Below are positions 4,996 through 11,727 of a DNA stretch of 26,916 nt, one piece after another. The notes beneath the pieces were generated by a model. That model was not told the DNA's origin, did no database searches, and saw nothing but the letters and a program-made list of their open reading frames with translations. The DNA comes from CAYIRQ01 sp964365905 (lineage in GTDB: Bacteria; Patescibacteriota; Gracilibacteria; Peribacterales; Peribacteraceae). The DNA lies in contig CAYIRQ010000003.1 of assembly GCA_964365905.1 (NCBI GenBank), positions 1 through 26,916 of the forward strand. The letters run 5' to 3'. The position numbers and the translations under genes are program-made. Numbering within the stretch: the stretch's first letter is position 1; each line of letters starts with the position of its first letter.

Positions 4996-6486
4996 TCAAA
5001 TCCAAACACCTCCCTCCTTCTTCATCCACTCCTCAAGTTCCTTCGGTCCCCGGGAACCTGCGGGGTAGAGGGCGAGCGGGGTATCGGATTTTTCCAAGTA
5101 CGCCTGCAGCGGATCGATGAGCTTCCAGGCCGTCATCACTTCTTCAAAGTCAAGGAACCAGTCGCGCTTGCCGTTGATCGCTTCGAGGAGGAGGAGCCCG
5201 TGCTCATCCATGCAATCCCCGACGCAGACGAGCGGATCTTCGAGCACGAGCGGGCGGAAGAGCGGCTCCGATCCTCCCTGCTTCGTTTGTAAATACACGC
5301 GCATTCCGGCTTCCCCCTGCAGAATAATCTCGAGGCGGTTCGGCTCCACCGCGACATTCGGCATGGCATAGGCGTTCTGATACGTGAAACTGATGCGCGT
5401 TTCTTTTGCGGCTAAACATTTCCCGGAGCGGAGATAGAAAGGCGTCCCCTGCCAACGCGGGACGCGCGTCATGAGCTTCATGGCGATGAAGGTCGGCGTG
5501 CGGGAATCGGCTGCCACGCCTTCTTCTTCGCGATAGCCGTGGTGACCGTTCCCTGCCGTGTACTGCCCTTGCACGACAACATCGGAAAGATTCGCGGCGG
5601 GGGGCACATAAATATTTTTGAGAGCTTCGAGGCGGGCAACCTTCAGTTGCGTGCGCTCGACAAGGTGCATCGTGATGAGCGCCATGAGCTCAAGCATGTG
5701 GGATTGAAACATGTCCCGGAGCGTCCCAACGGCTTCAAAATACCCTGCCCTGCCCTCGAGTCCTGCCGATTCCGACGCCGTGATCTGCACATTCGTAATG
5801 AGTGTATTTTTGAGCACGCGCTCGACGATCGGATTCACGAGCCGGAGGTAGTAAATGTTGCGGGCCGCTTCCTTCCCCAAGTAGTGATCGAGGAGATAGA
5901 TCTCCTCGGGCTGAAAGCAGCGCAGGAGCTGATGCTGGATATCTTCCGCGGAACGATAATCGCTCCCGAGCGGCTTCTCGACGATACAGCGGAAATGCTC
6001 CCCATGCTCTCTCAACTCAACTTGTGCTGAGCTAAGCCTGTCCTGAGCCTGTCGAAGGGTCGAAGCATGGATGCCTCCTTCACAGAGTCCACGGGCAATG
6101 CTTCCGAACATCGGGGGGGGCACCGAGAGGTACGCCACTCGCACGGCATCTTTCCCATAATTTTTCTCGAGAGCATTGAGGCGTTTCGCAAGGGAGCAGA
6201 AACCCGCGACATCGTCATATTGCCCTCGTTCGTAGTGCACATGCGCGAGAAGTTCCGCGAGTACTTTCTCATTCACTCCTTCCACATTGCGCTTCACGGA
6301 ATCCGCAAACTGAGTGCGAAATCCCGCGTCATCCACGGCGCTGCGCGCGTAACCGACGATGTTGTAATGAACCTGGCAGCGCTTCTTCAGGGCCATGAAG
6401 TAGAGCGCCGGGAAGATCCGCAGCTTCGCGAGGTGCCCGGAGGCGCCGAAGATTACCAAGGAGAAATCGCTTTTCGCTTGCAGCAT
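4996..6486 (-). CDS. zwf: Glucose-6-phosphate 1-dehydrogenase with in-frame repeat insertion
   Basis: The enzyme oxidises glucose 6-phosphate to 6-phosphoglucono-lactone with NAD(P)+, the entry to the oxidative pentose phosphate pathway. The 496-aa protein shows the N-terminal Rossmann motif (VIFGASGHLAKLRIFPALY, residues 11-29), the EKPLG motif (170-174), the active-site region LLDHYLGKEAARN (198-210; usually RIDHYLGKE), and the C-terminal domain (GYFEAVGTLRDMFQSHMLEL, PFYLRSGKCL, LLLLEAINGKRDWFL). The fingerprint GASGDLAK reads GASGHLAK, an uncommon change. Residues 140-155 (HASTLRQAQDRLSSAQ) come from a palindromic repeat inserted between the conserved strand YLSVPPPMF and EKPLG. The start is fixed by TTAACA-N17-TACAAT ending 8 nt before the ATG. 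It forms a pathway pair with pgl; gnd is not in the window. Confidence 0.96.
   Translation of the reverse strand: MLQAKSDFSLVIFGASGHLAKLRIFPALYFMALKKRCQVHYNIVGYARSAVDDAGFRTQFADSVKRNVEGVNEKVLAELLAHVHYERGQYDDVAGFCSLAKRLNALEKNYGKDAVRVAYLSVPPPMFGSIARGLCEGGIHASTLRQAQDRLSSAQVELREHGEHFRCIVEKPLGSDYRSAEDIQHQLLRCFQPEEIYLLDHYLGKEAARNIYYLRLVNPIVERVLKNTLITNVQITASESAGLEGRAGYFEAVGTLRDMFQSHMLELMALITMHLVERTQLKVARLEALKNIYVPPAANLSDVVVQGQYTAGNGHHGYREEEGVAADSRTPTFIAMKLMTRVPRWQGTPFYLRSGKCLAAKETRISFTYQNAYAMPNVAVEPNRLEIILQGEAGMRVYLQTKQGGSEPLFRPLVLEDPLVCVGDCMDEHGLLLLEAINGKRDWFLDFEEVMTAWKLIDPLQAYLEKSDTPLALYPAGSRGPKELEEWMKKEGGVWI
6022..6070. repeat. Dispersed repeat inserted in frame in zwf
   Basis: About 48 bp containing GTGCTGAGCTAAGCCTG, CCTGAGCCTGTCGAAGGG and TCGAAGCATGG, the same family as 2974-3029 and 7126-7152. 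It encodes the 16 residues 140-155 of the dehydrogenase and keeps the frame. The peptide type LRQAQDRL is what this kind of repeat yields when read through in this orientation. Confidence 0.75.
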
Positions 6487-6494
6487 AGAAATGC

Positions 6495-6523
6495 ATTGTA
6501 TGAGGAAATTGCTCTATTGTTAA
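6495..6523 (-). promoter_or_regulatory. zwf promoter (TTAACA-N17-TACAAT)
   Basis: TTAACA (6518-6523; 5 of 6) and TACAAT (6495-6500) with 17-bp spacing, ending 8 nt before the zwf ATG (6486). The -35 lies in a tandem repeat, so upstream sequences may modulate it. Confidence 0.65.
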
Positions 6524-6561
6524 ATTGCTCTATTGTCCGCAAGCGAGGCATGAGCTCGCTT
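6506..6561. promoter_or_regulatory. Tandem 16-bp repeat and hairpin in the zwf / ProX-like intergenic region
   Basis: AAATTGCTCTATTGTT and AAATTGCTCTATTGTC are adjacent 16-bp copies (6506-6521, 6522-6537), followed by the inverted repeat AAGCGAG-N7-CTCGCTT (6541-6561). An inverted copy of the CTATTGTC end (GACAATAG) lies at 6579-6586 beside the downstream start. The arrangement sits between two divergent genes and looks like a shared regulatory region. Confidence 0.5.
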
Positions 6562-6590
6562 TAACAATTTATCAATATGACAATAGAACA

Positions 6591-7076
6591 ATGGATCTTT
6601 ACGAACTCATGAAATCCTGGGCCATCCCTTATCAGCACTTTCCCCATCCCGCCGTCTTCACCTGCGAAGAGTCGGACAGGCTGTGTCCAGAGATGCCCGG
6701 AGCGCACACGAAACAGCTGCTTGTGCGGGATAAAAAGGGGAAACGGAACATTCTCGCAATCGTCATGCACGATAAGAAGGTGGATATGCGGGAGCTTGGA
6801 AGAATCCTCGGAGCAAAAGATCTCAGCTTCGCTTCACCGGAGAGACTCAAAACATACCTCGGAGTTGAACCGGGCTCCGTTACTCCCTTCGGCCTCATCT
6901 TCGATACGGAGAAGAAGGTCGAAGTGATCGTGGATGAAGACGCATGGGCGATCGGGCAATTCCGCTTCCATCCACTTGTGAATACCGCGACACTCGTGAT
7001 CGATCGAGCGGGATTTGAGAAGTTTCTCGGGAAAACGGGGCACAGGTTTACGATTGTAAAGATTCCACAGAAGTGA
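6591..7076 (+). CDS. Prolyl-tRNA editing protein, ProX/YbaK (PrdX-like)
   Basis: Proteins of this YbaK-fold family hydrolyse mischarged aminoacyl-tRNA (Ala-tRNAPro for PrdX/ProXp-ala, Cys-tRNAPro for YbaK). The 161-aa sequence has the family landmarks: PHPAVFTCEES near residue 19, HTKQLLVRDKKGKR (43-56) with the catalytic-type lysine, the LGAKDLSFASPERLKTYLGVEPGSVTPFGL block (75-104) and the C-terminal core GQFRFHPLVNTATLVI. The spacing fits the PrdX/ProXp-ala type better than YbaK. The ATG at 6591 begins the homology; the open frame upstream crosses the intergenic repeats. No proS gene lies nearby. It is divergent from zwf, and two weak -10 candidates (TATGAC, GACAAT) end 6-9 nt before the ATG. 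Confidence 0.85.
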   Translation: MDLYELMKSWAIPYQHFPHPAVFTCEESDRLCPEMPGAHTKQLLVRDKKGKRNILAIVMHDKKVDMRELGRILGAKDLSFASPERLKTYLGVEPGSVTPFGLIFDTEKKVEVIVDEDAWAIGQFRFHPLVNTATLVIDRAGFEKFLGKTGHRFTIVKIPQK

Positions 7077-7101
7077 AGATGTATCCCAATGCCTCGATAC
7101 A

Positions 7102-7195
7102 ATCAGCCGTGTCATCCCGAGTGTCCCGATGCTGAGCCTGTCGAAGCAGAGGGATGTATCGAGGGACGGACACGGCTGATCACTCGGCATGACAC
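7102..7195. repeat. Composite inverted-repeat element
   Basis: Two overlapping inverted repeats are present: ATCAGCCGTGTC (7102-7113) with its perfect complement at 7169-7180, and GTGTCATCCCGAGTG (7109-7123) with a one-mismatch complement at 7181-7195. Between them lies GATGCTGAGCCTGTCGAAGC, a copy of the family seen in zwf and upstream of infC. CCTCGATAC (7092-7100) also pairs with GTATCGAGG (7156-7164). The arm order is permuted, so it cannot fold as one simple hairpin. Confidence 0.65.
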
Positions 7196-7291
7196 ACCCG
7201 AGACCTTGGAATCGTAGCCCCCATTTCTCCTATTGCCCTCCCTTTCCCCCGAGAGTATCGTAACACCCAACTTCCCCATCTTTCCCTCGCC

Positions 7292-7738
7292 ATGGTCAAA
7301 CTCGTCGGCAAGTGCAGTCTCTGCAATATCGTCAAAACCACTCTGAGTTTCATCTTCACTGCAGTGATGGCAACCGCTATTTTCGGCGGATACCTTGCGC
7401 AAGGATTTGAGGGTGTGTCGATGCTCGGTTCTCCCGAGGCATCCCTTGGCATCCTTGCTCTCATCGCGACACTCATGCTCTGGACAACCAATCTGGATTG
7501 CTCGGGCTGCCCCAATCCGAAGTACCAGAACTGGATCGTCTTCGGTCTCCTCGTGATCACGACATTCCTCGCGCTCATCGGCATGGTGCGCGCGCATTTC
7601 CGCGTTGAAGGTTTCCAGGCAGGAACCATAGAAGGTTCTCTCTCTATCCTTGCTTTTGTTTTTGCTTCCACCTACTGGGCCAAAGAGGTGCAGAAGATCT
7701 GCGAAACATGCAGTTGCCCGATCCCGGGCAGGAAGTAG
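7292..7738 (+). CDS. Small membrane protein with three cysteine pairs, 148 aa
   Basis: I do not recognise a family. Four hydrophobic segments are visible: about residues 16-36 (TTLSFIFTAVMATAIFGGYL), 44-65 (MLGSPEASLGILALIATLML), 81-100 (WIVFGLLVITTFLALIGMV) and 115-131 (GSLSILAFVFASTYWA). Cysteines are paired just outside the membrane segments: CSLC at the N-terminus, CSGCP between TM2 and TM3, and CETCSCP at the C-terminus. Even numbers of TMs would place the N- and C-terminal pairs on one side and the middle pair on that same side, so they could bind a metal or cluster, or form disulfides. It is a lone plus-strand gene convergent with the GlmU-like gene, with a 16-bp gap. No clear promoter box is seen. 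Confidence 0.65.
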   Translation: MVKLVGKCSLCNIVKTTLSFIFTAVMATAIFGGYLAQGFEGVSMLGSPEASLGILALIATLMLWTTNLDCSGCPNPKYQNWIVFGLLVITTFLALIGMVRAHFRVEGFQAGTIEGSLSILAFVFASTYWAKEVQKICETCSCPIPGRK

Positions 7739-7754
7739 GCCGCCCCAGTGAGTA

Positions 7755-9071
7755 TTATGGACGTGTCCCCGGAGAGGGTGCGCGGTTTTCCCGCACCTCG
7801 AGCGATCCATCCACCATCTTCACGTACTTTCCTTCGGGAATATCCCGGTCAATGAAGACCGCGGAATTTACAAAGGTACCCGCACCCACTTTCATCCCCG
7901 GCCCGAAGCTCACGTTGATACCGCTCCGCACGTGATTCCCGATGATCGCGCCGAGTTTCGTGCGCTTCGTATTCAGGCGTTCCCCCTGCACCATGGAGCT
8001 GATCTCCCCTTCATCGAGCCGGAAGTTCGCGGTCACCGTCCCGGCCCCGAAGGCACTGTTCTGGCCCACGACTGAGTCCCCAAGGTAGGTGGTATGAAGC
8101 CAAATATTGGAATGAAGATTGCTTCGCGCAACCTCGGAGCCGAATCCGATGACGCAGTGTTTTCCGATGATGGATTCCCGCACGAGTGTGCTCGTTCCGA
8201 TAACCGTCCCCTTCCCGATGTAACACGGGCCTTGAATCGTCGCATGCGCCATAACCCTCACCCCCTCTTCAAGGATAACACCACCTTCTATCACTGCTGT
8301 TGGATGCACCTCCGCTTTGCCTGAAACCTGAAACCTGAAACCTGAAACCTGCCCTCCCCCCTTGAATTCCTCCAAAAACCGCTGTGTCAGATCGAGAACA
8401 TGCCAAGGATATTTAATGGCATCCCACTCCCCTTCGTATGGCACCGCAACGTAGTTCAACTCTTTGCAAAGAGCTGTGAGCGCAACTTCATAGGCATCAT
8501 CGCGATCGGATGAGACATCTTCGAGGATACTGAGAAGTTTCTCAGGATGATTGTGAACGTGCGCAACGATATTCACGAGATCCGACGGCTCCTTTCCTTC
8601 TCCCGGTTTCTCGACGATGCCCGCAACACGAGGAACAGAGCGGCCCTCCGTGGCCGCGGTCAGCAGATACCCCCCCGGAAAATATCTCTTCACCCTCTGC
8701 GCAAGTATCGCTCCATCAACCCCTTTTTGCGACGAGACCTTGAGAAGCGCAGCATATGCTTCCGGTTCCACCACATCGTTCCCACTCACGATGCAAATCG
8801 GCCCTTTCATCTCCCGAAGTGCAGAGAGCAGTGCTCCGCGCATGCCAAGCTCCAAGTCCTCCTGCTCAATGGACGGGACACTTGGAAAAAAATTATAGAC
8901 CTGCTCGAGGTTATGCTGACCGCCGACAAAGGTGATATCGCTCAGCCCTCCTGCTTTGAGCCGCTCAATCTGATGCGCAAGGAGCGGTTTCCCCAGGAAC
9001 GGCCAGAGTGATTTTTCCTCAAGGGGCCAAAACCGCTTCGAGCGACCGGCGAGGAGGAGGAGGGTTTTCAC
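7755..9071 (-). CDS. Sugar-1-phosphate nucleotidyltransferase with left-handed beta-helix domain (GlmU-like)
   Basis: Two-domain architecture of archaeal-type GlmU-like enzymes, which form NDP-sugars and may acetylate amino sugars. The N-terminal nucleotidyltransferase domain (about residues 1-235) opens with LLLAGRSKRFWPLEEKSLWPFLGKPLLAHQIERL, with the uridylyl/thymidylyl loop and metal-binding SGNDVV. VEKPGEG and EGEWDAIKYPWHVLDL complete it. The C-terminal domain (about 253-425) is a hexapeptide-repeat beta helix (HPTAVIEGGVILEEG, GPCYIGKGTVIG, GTFVNSAVFIDRDIPEG). The linker carries QVSGFRFQVSG, encoded by tandem CAGGTTT repeats (8320-8351). The start is a GTG with TACCAT ending 8 nt upstream. 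The exact substrate is not readable from sequence. A role in cell envelope or exopolysaccharide precursor synthesis is inferred. Confidence 0.88.
   Translation of the reverse strand: MKTLLLLAGRSKRFWPLEEKSLWPFLGKPLLAHQIERLKAGGLSDITFVGGQHNLEQVYNFFPSVPSIEQEDLELGMRGALLSALREMKGPICIVSGNDVVEPEAYAALLKVSSQKGVDGAILAQRVKRYFPGGYLLTAATEGRSVPRVAGIVEKPGEGKEPSDLVNIVAHVHNHPEKLLSILEDVSSDRDDAYEVALTALCKELNYVAVPYEGEWDAIKYPWHVLDLTQRFLEEFKGGGQVSGFRFQVSGKAEVHPTAVIEGGVILEEGVRVMAHATIQGPCYIGKGTVIGTSTLVRESIIGKHCVIGFGSEVARSNLHSNIWLHTTYLGDSVVGQNSAFGAGTVTANFRLDEGEISSMVQGERLNTKRTKLGAIIGNHVRSGINVSFGPGMKVGAGTFVNSAVFIDRDIPEGKYVKMVDGSLEVRENRAPSPGTRP
8320..8351. repeat. Tandem 7-bp repeat (CCTGAAA) in frame in the interdomain linker
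   Basis: About four and a half copies of CCTGAAA. Read on the minus strand they encode residues about 241-251 of the GlmU-like enzyme, exactly between its two domains. A shorter related tract (CAGGTTTCAGGTGTCAGGT) lies at 24525-24543 upstream of glyS/hisS. Confidence 0.8.
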
Positions 9072-9137
9072 GAGGGGCTATGGTACATGAATAAGCAACT
9101 CTCGAGGCGACTCCCTGAGAGCTCGAACTGACAATAT

Positions 9138-9151
9138 ATCAATATATTGAT
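9138..9151. promoter_or_regulatory. 14-bp perfect palindrome upstream of the HIT gene
   Basis: ATCAATATATTGAT is a perfect palindrome within TGACAATATATCAATATA sequence. It lies just upstream of the TACAAT box of the HIT gene, overlapping where a -35 would be, so it may be an operator. The string TATCAATAT also appears in the zwf / ProX-like intergenic region (6570-6578). Confidence 0.45.
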
Positions 9152-9166
9152 AGTCACGCTTGAGGA

Positions 9167-9172
9167 TACAAT
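9167..9172 (+). promoter_or_regulatory. -10 box of the HIT gene
   Basis: TACAAT ends 6 nt before the GTG start, supporting GTG as the true and probably leaderless start. No good -35 is seen at 16-18 bp; TTGATA lies 14 bp upstream. Confidence 0.5.
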
Positions 9173-9178
9173 GCGATC

Positions 9179-9787
9179 GTGCAAGAAGCCTGCCCCCATT
9201 GCGACACCGAGGGATTCGCCCTCAAGCACGTCCTCGAAGGAACGAAACATTTTTGCGTGGTATGCGATGTTCATCCGCTCCGGGAAGGCCACCTCCTCAT
9301 CATGCCGAAGGAGCACATTCCCGCGATCGGCAGTTGCACCAATGATGCGTTCAGAGAGTTTGAAAACTTGCATGAGAAGTTCACCTCATTCATCCGGAAA
9401 ACCTATGGCGCCGTGAGCACATTCGAGCACGGCAATACCGGCCAAACGGTGGCACATGCTCACTTCCATATCCTTCCATTCGATGGGAAAGTCACTGACA
9501 TCGTGCCTGAGGGAAAATCCATGCTCACGCCGATGAAAAAACTTTCAGAATTACAGGATGCATTTTCAGAGCATGGAAAATATCTCTTTTTCTCCATCGG
9601 TCACGAAGGATGGTTTGTGAACTCGAAACTCTCAGTTCCCCGTTTCTTCCGCGATCGCTTTGCGATCGCCGCTATACACCCCGAGCGGGGAAACTGGAAA
9701 ACGATGCGTGAGAATATCGCCCTTATGGAAGAAGCACAGGAAGAAATTCATGAGTGCAAGAGAAAGTTTTTGGAGAGTGCTTTTTGA
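9179..9787 (+). CDS. HIT-family (histidine triad) nucleotide hydrolase/transferase
   Basis: HIT proteins hydrolyse or transfer nucleotidyl groups (AMP-lysine, Ap4A, adenylylated substrates). The N-terminal domain has CPHC at residues 5-8 with CVVC further on (26-29), a possible zinc site as in many HIT proteins. It also has HPLREGHLLIMPKEHI (32-47) and the triad region GNTGQTVAHAHFHILPF (89-105), with the HxHxH signature. About 90 further residues (PEGKSMLTPMKKLSELQ to the end, including HPERGNWKTMRENI) are longer than the typical 110-140-aa HIT protein and may be a lineage-specific extension. The start is GTG at 9179; an ATG 8 nt upstream is out of frame. It is divergent from the GlmU-like gene. 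Confidence 0.88.
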   Translation: MQEACPHCDTEGFALKHVLEGTKHFCVVCDVHPLREGHLLIMPKEHIPAIGSCTNDAFREFENLHEKFTSFIRKTYGAVSTFEHGNTGQTVAHAHFHILPFDGKVTDIVPEGKSMLTPMKKLSELQDAFSEHGKYLFFSIGHEGWFVNSKLSVPRFFRDRFAIAAIHPERGNWKTMRENIALMEEAQEEIHECKRKFLESAF

Positions 9788-9822
9788 CTTGCCATTTGAT
9801 ACGTCATGCTGACGTTGTCGCT

Positions 9823-10677
9823 TCACTCAAAAACCACCTCCACCTTCCCCTCCCGGTCCGTCCTCCGCACCGGAATCTTGAGTGCTTTGTAGCGGGCAAG
9901 AACTGCGGGATTCGGATGTCCGTAGGTGTTCTCTGCTCCAACAGAAATCACAGCAAGTTCCGGAGAAACGGCGCGAAGGAATGCTTCCGAGGACGATGTT
10001 TTACTGCCGTGATGCGGCACTTTGAGGATATCGGCATCGAGATCAAGGCCGAGCTTCAGGAGTTCTTCTTCCACCTTTTCCTCGATATCCCCAGTAAAAA
10101 GAATGCTTGCCCCGTGAAGCCCATCGGGCGAAGTGGGGTGATCTTGATAGATGAGTTTGGCAACGATGGAAGAATTATTCGGCTCCTTCACGACCTTTCC
10201 GGAAATATTTTCCGCTGGCCACAGGACATCGAGGAGAACGCCTCCACCGAAATCGAGATCATGTTCGCTATCTGCGATGATGATCTCCGCGTCACTCTTT
10301 TTCACTTCCTCAAGGAAGGCCTGATATACAGCAGTATCACGCACAACTCCCGTGAGCATCACGCGATCCACGTCGTACCGCCGCATGACTTCGGGAAGCC
10401 CCGTGACATGATCCGCATCGGTATGGGAAAGAATGAGCAGATCAAGATGACGGGAAAAGAACGGCAGTTCTTCCTCGAGTCGCTCGAGAACCGTGAGGTC
10501 CGGACCACCATCAAACAGAATCCGCTGATTGCGGGGAGTCGTGATGAGAATCGCATCGCCTTGCCCGATATCGAGGAGAGCAACGTGAAGATTCCCATCC
10601 GGGAGCAACTGCCACTCGTGACCGAGGAGCAGGAATGCTCCGAGGAGCGCACCCCAAGCGGAAAGACGGAAGCGCAT
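9823..10677 (-). CDS. ComEC-type metallo-beta-lactamase-fold protein, membrane-anchored or secreted
   Basis: This 284-aa protein is a stand-alone version of the metallo-beta-lactamase domain that in ComEC/Rec2 follows the DNA channel. An N-terminal hydrophobic segment (AWGALLGAFLLLG, residues 7-19) suggests export or anchoring. Landmarks are VALLDIGQGDAILI (33-46), the metal motif LILSHTDADHVTGL (80-93), ASILFTGDIEEKVEEELL (190-207), VPHHGSKTSSSEAFL (219-233) and SVGAENTYGHPNP. These are the characteristic elements of ComEC-like MBLs. The competence transmembrane domain is absent here, so it is not a complete ComEC; an extracellular nuclease or phosphodiesterase role is plausible. The ATG lies 10 nt after a TACAAT box that mirrors the pyrF promoter. 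Confidence 0.85.
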   Translation of the reverse strand: MRFRLSAWGALLGAFLLLGHEWQLLPDGNLHVALLDIGQGDAILITTPRNQRILFDGGPDLTVLERLEEELPFFSRHLDLLILSHTDADHVTGLPEVMRRYDVDRVMLTGVVRDTAVYQAFLEEVKKSDAEIIIADSEHDLDFGGGVLLDVLWPAENISGKVVKEPNNSSIVAKLIYQDHPTSPDGLHGASILFTGDIEEKVEEELLKLGLDLDADILKVPHHGSKTSSSEAFLRAVSPELAVISVGAENTYGHPNPAVLARYKALKIPVRRTDREGKVEVVFE

Positions 10678-10687
10678 AAAGGGATGG

Positions 10688-10761
10688 ATTGTACTACGTC
10701 ATGCTGAGCCTGACCAGAATGGTCCCCTTTGGGGTCGAAGCACATCGCAGGGGAGTACAAT
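10688..10761. promoter_or_regulatory. Mirrored divergent promoter region of the MBL gene and pyrF
   Basis: The perfect inverted repeat GATTGTACT (10687-10695) / AGTACAATC (10754-10762) supplies a TACAAT -10 box in each direction. One (10688-10693) ends 10 nt before the MBL ATG, the other (10756-10761) ends 8 nt before the pyrF ATG. The space between is occupied by a CATGCTGAGC...GTCGAAGCA repeat (10694-10742) with an internal GACC/GGTC dyad. Neither side shows a good -35. Confidence 0.55.
10694..10742. repeat. Dispersed repeat between MBL gene and pyrF
   Basis: Contains ACGTCATGCTGAGCCTGA and GGTCGAAGCACA, the ends of the family seen at 2974, 3996, 6022 and 7126. The middle (ACCAGAATGGT) can pair with itself. 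It separates two divergent -10 boxes. Confidence 0.65.
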
Positions 10762-10769
10762 CAAACCCA

Positions 10770-11627
10770 ATGCACTTCGCAGACGCACTGACGGCCCGCA
10801 TCAAAGCAACCTCTCCCGTGTGCGTCGGCCTTGATCCACAGCTCTCGAAGCTGCCGGAAGAAATACCTCGCACCCACGGAGGGGTGCTCTTGTTTTGCAA
10901 AGGCATCATCGATGCTGTGGCTGGAATTGCAGCAGCGGTGAAACCGAACCTCGCATTTTTTGAGGTACTCGGATGGGAAGGAATGAAAGTTTTCTGGGAA
11001 ACCTGCGAGTATGCGAAGAAGAAGGATCTCCTCGTGATTGCCGATGGAAAGAGGAATGATATCGGAAACACCTGCGAAGCGTATGCGGAGGCATACCTCG
11101 GCTCCGGAAAGCCGGTCGATGCGCTCACCGTCACTCCATATCTTGGTTCCGATGGGATCACTCCCTTCATCGAACAAGGAATGAAGAATGGGAAAGGGAT
11201 ATTTGTCCTTGTAAAAACGAGCAACAAAAGTTCGAGCGAACTCCAGGATTTGCCGGTCGGCGACGAAGCCCTCCATGAACACCTCGCGCAGCTCGTGGAG
11301 GGGTGGGGGGCACAACATCTTGGAGCAAAGACCAACCTCAGCTGCGTCGGTGCCGTGGTCGGCGCGACGTACCCCGAAGAGCTCAAGTACCTCCGCACCC
11401 TCATGCCCCACATTCCCTTCCTCATTCCCGGATACGGCGCTCAAGGAGGAAGTGCGGCAGACGTGAAGCACGGGTTCCTCCCGGACCCGTCTGATCCCAG
11501 CCGGGCAGGTGGCACCGGTGCAATCGTGAGCGCTTCCCGCAGAATCATCTATGCCTCGAGCGGCCCTGATTGGAAGGAGGCTGCGAGGAAGGAAGCGGAG
11601 GGGATGAAGAAGGCTCTCCGTACATAG
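10770..11627 (+). CDS. pyrF: Orotidine 5'-phosphate decarboxylase (PyrF subfamily 2)
   Basis: The enzyme decarboxylates OMP to UMP in the last step of pyrimidine synthesis. The 285-aa protein has the subfamily-2 pattern: VCVGLDPQLSKLP near residues 18-29, CKGIIDAV, VKPNLAFFEVLGWEG (58-71), the catalytic DGKRNDIGNT (92-101), VTPYLGSDGITPF, ATYPEELKYLR, and the phosphate-binding end PFLIPGYGAQGG with GAIVSASRRIIYA. The ATG at 10770 begins the family homology and follows a TACAAT box by 8 nt; the longer open frame starts inside repeats. The stop codon TAG is part of a palindromic element (TAGGGGCG...CGCCCCTA) that begins exactly there. Confidence 0.95.
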   Translation: MHFADALTARIKATSPVCVGLDPQLSKLPEEIPRTHGGVLLFCKGIIDAVAGIAAAVKPNLAFFEVLGWEGMKVFWETCEYAKKKDLLVIADGKRNDIGNTCEAYAEAYLGSGKPVDALTVTPYLGSDGITPFIEQGMKNGKGIFVLVKTSNKSSSELQDLPVGDEALHEHLAQLVEGWGAQHLGAKTNLSCVGAVVGATYPEELKYLRTLMPHIPFLIPGYGAQGGSAADVKHGFLPDPSDPSRAGGTGAIVSASRRIIYASSGPDWKEAARKEAEGMKKALRT

Positions 11628-11675
11628 GGGCGCCCAGAAAATGCCTTCAAGGGCGCGCCAAAGGCACGCCCCTAC
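11625..11675. repeat. TAGGGGCG...CGCCCCTA palindromic element at the pyrF stop
   Basis: Arms TAGGGGCG (11625-11632) and CGCCCCTA (11667-11674) are perfectly complementary. The interior has GCC/GGC segments (ATGCCTTCAAGGGCG) that can extend pairing. The TAG is the pyrF stop codon. A relative (GTAGGGGCGCCCC) is inserted in frame in the M24 peptidase at 22398-22422. It may work as a transcript end, but no T-run follows. Confidence 0.65.
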
Positions 11676-11711
11676 CCACCCTCATCCCTTCCCCTATAAC
11701 GCAGAATCTGG

Positions 11712-11717
11712 TACAAT
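11712..11717 (+). promoter_or_regulatory. Extended -10 of the LPETG exoprotein gene
   Basis: TGGTACAAT is an extended -10 (TG-N-TACAAT) ending 10 nt before the ATG at 11728. The same nonamer occurs on the minus strand at 21451-21459 at the start of the VirD4/TraG-like gene. Confidence 0.5.
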
Positions 11718-11727
11718 AAACAGATTT

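Noticed and set aside
9823..10677. Full ComEC competence channel
   Set aside because: Only the metallo-beta-lactamase domain with one N-terminal hydrophobic segment is present; the multi-TM competence domain is missing.
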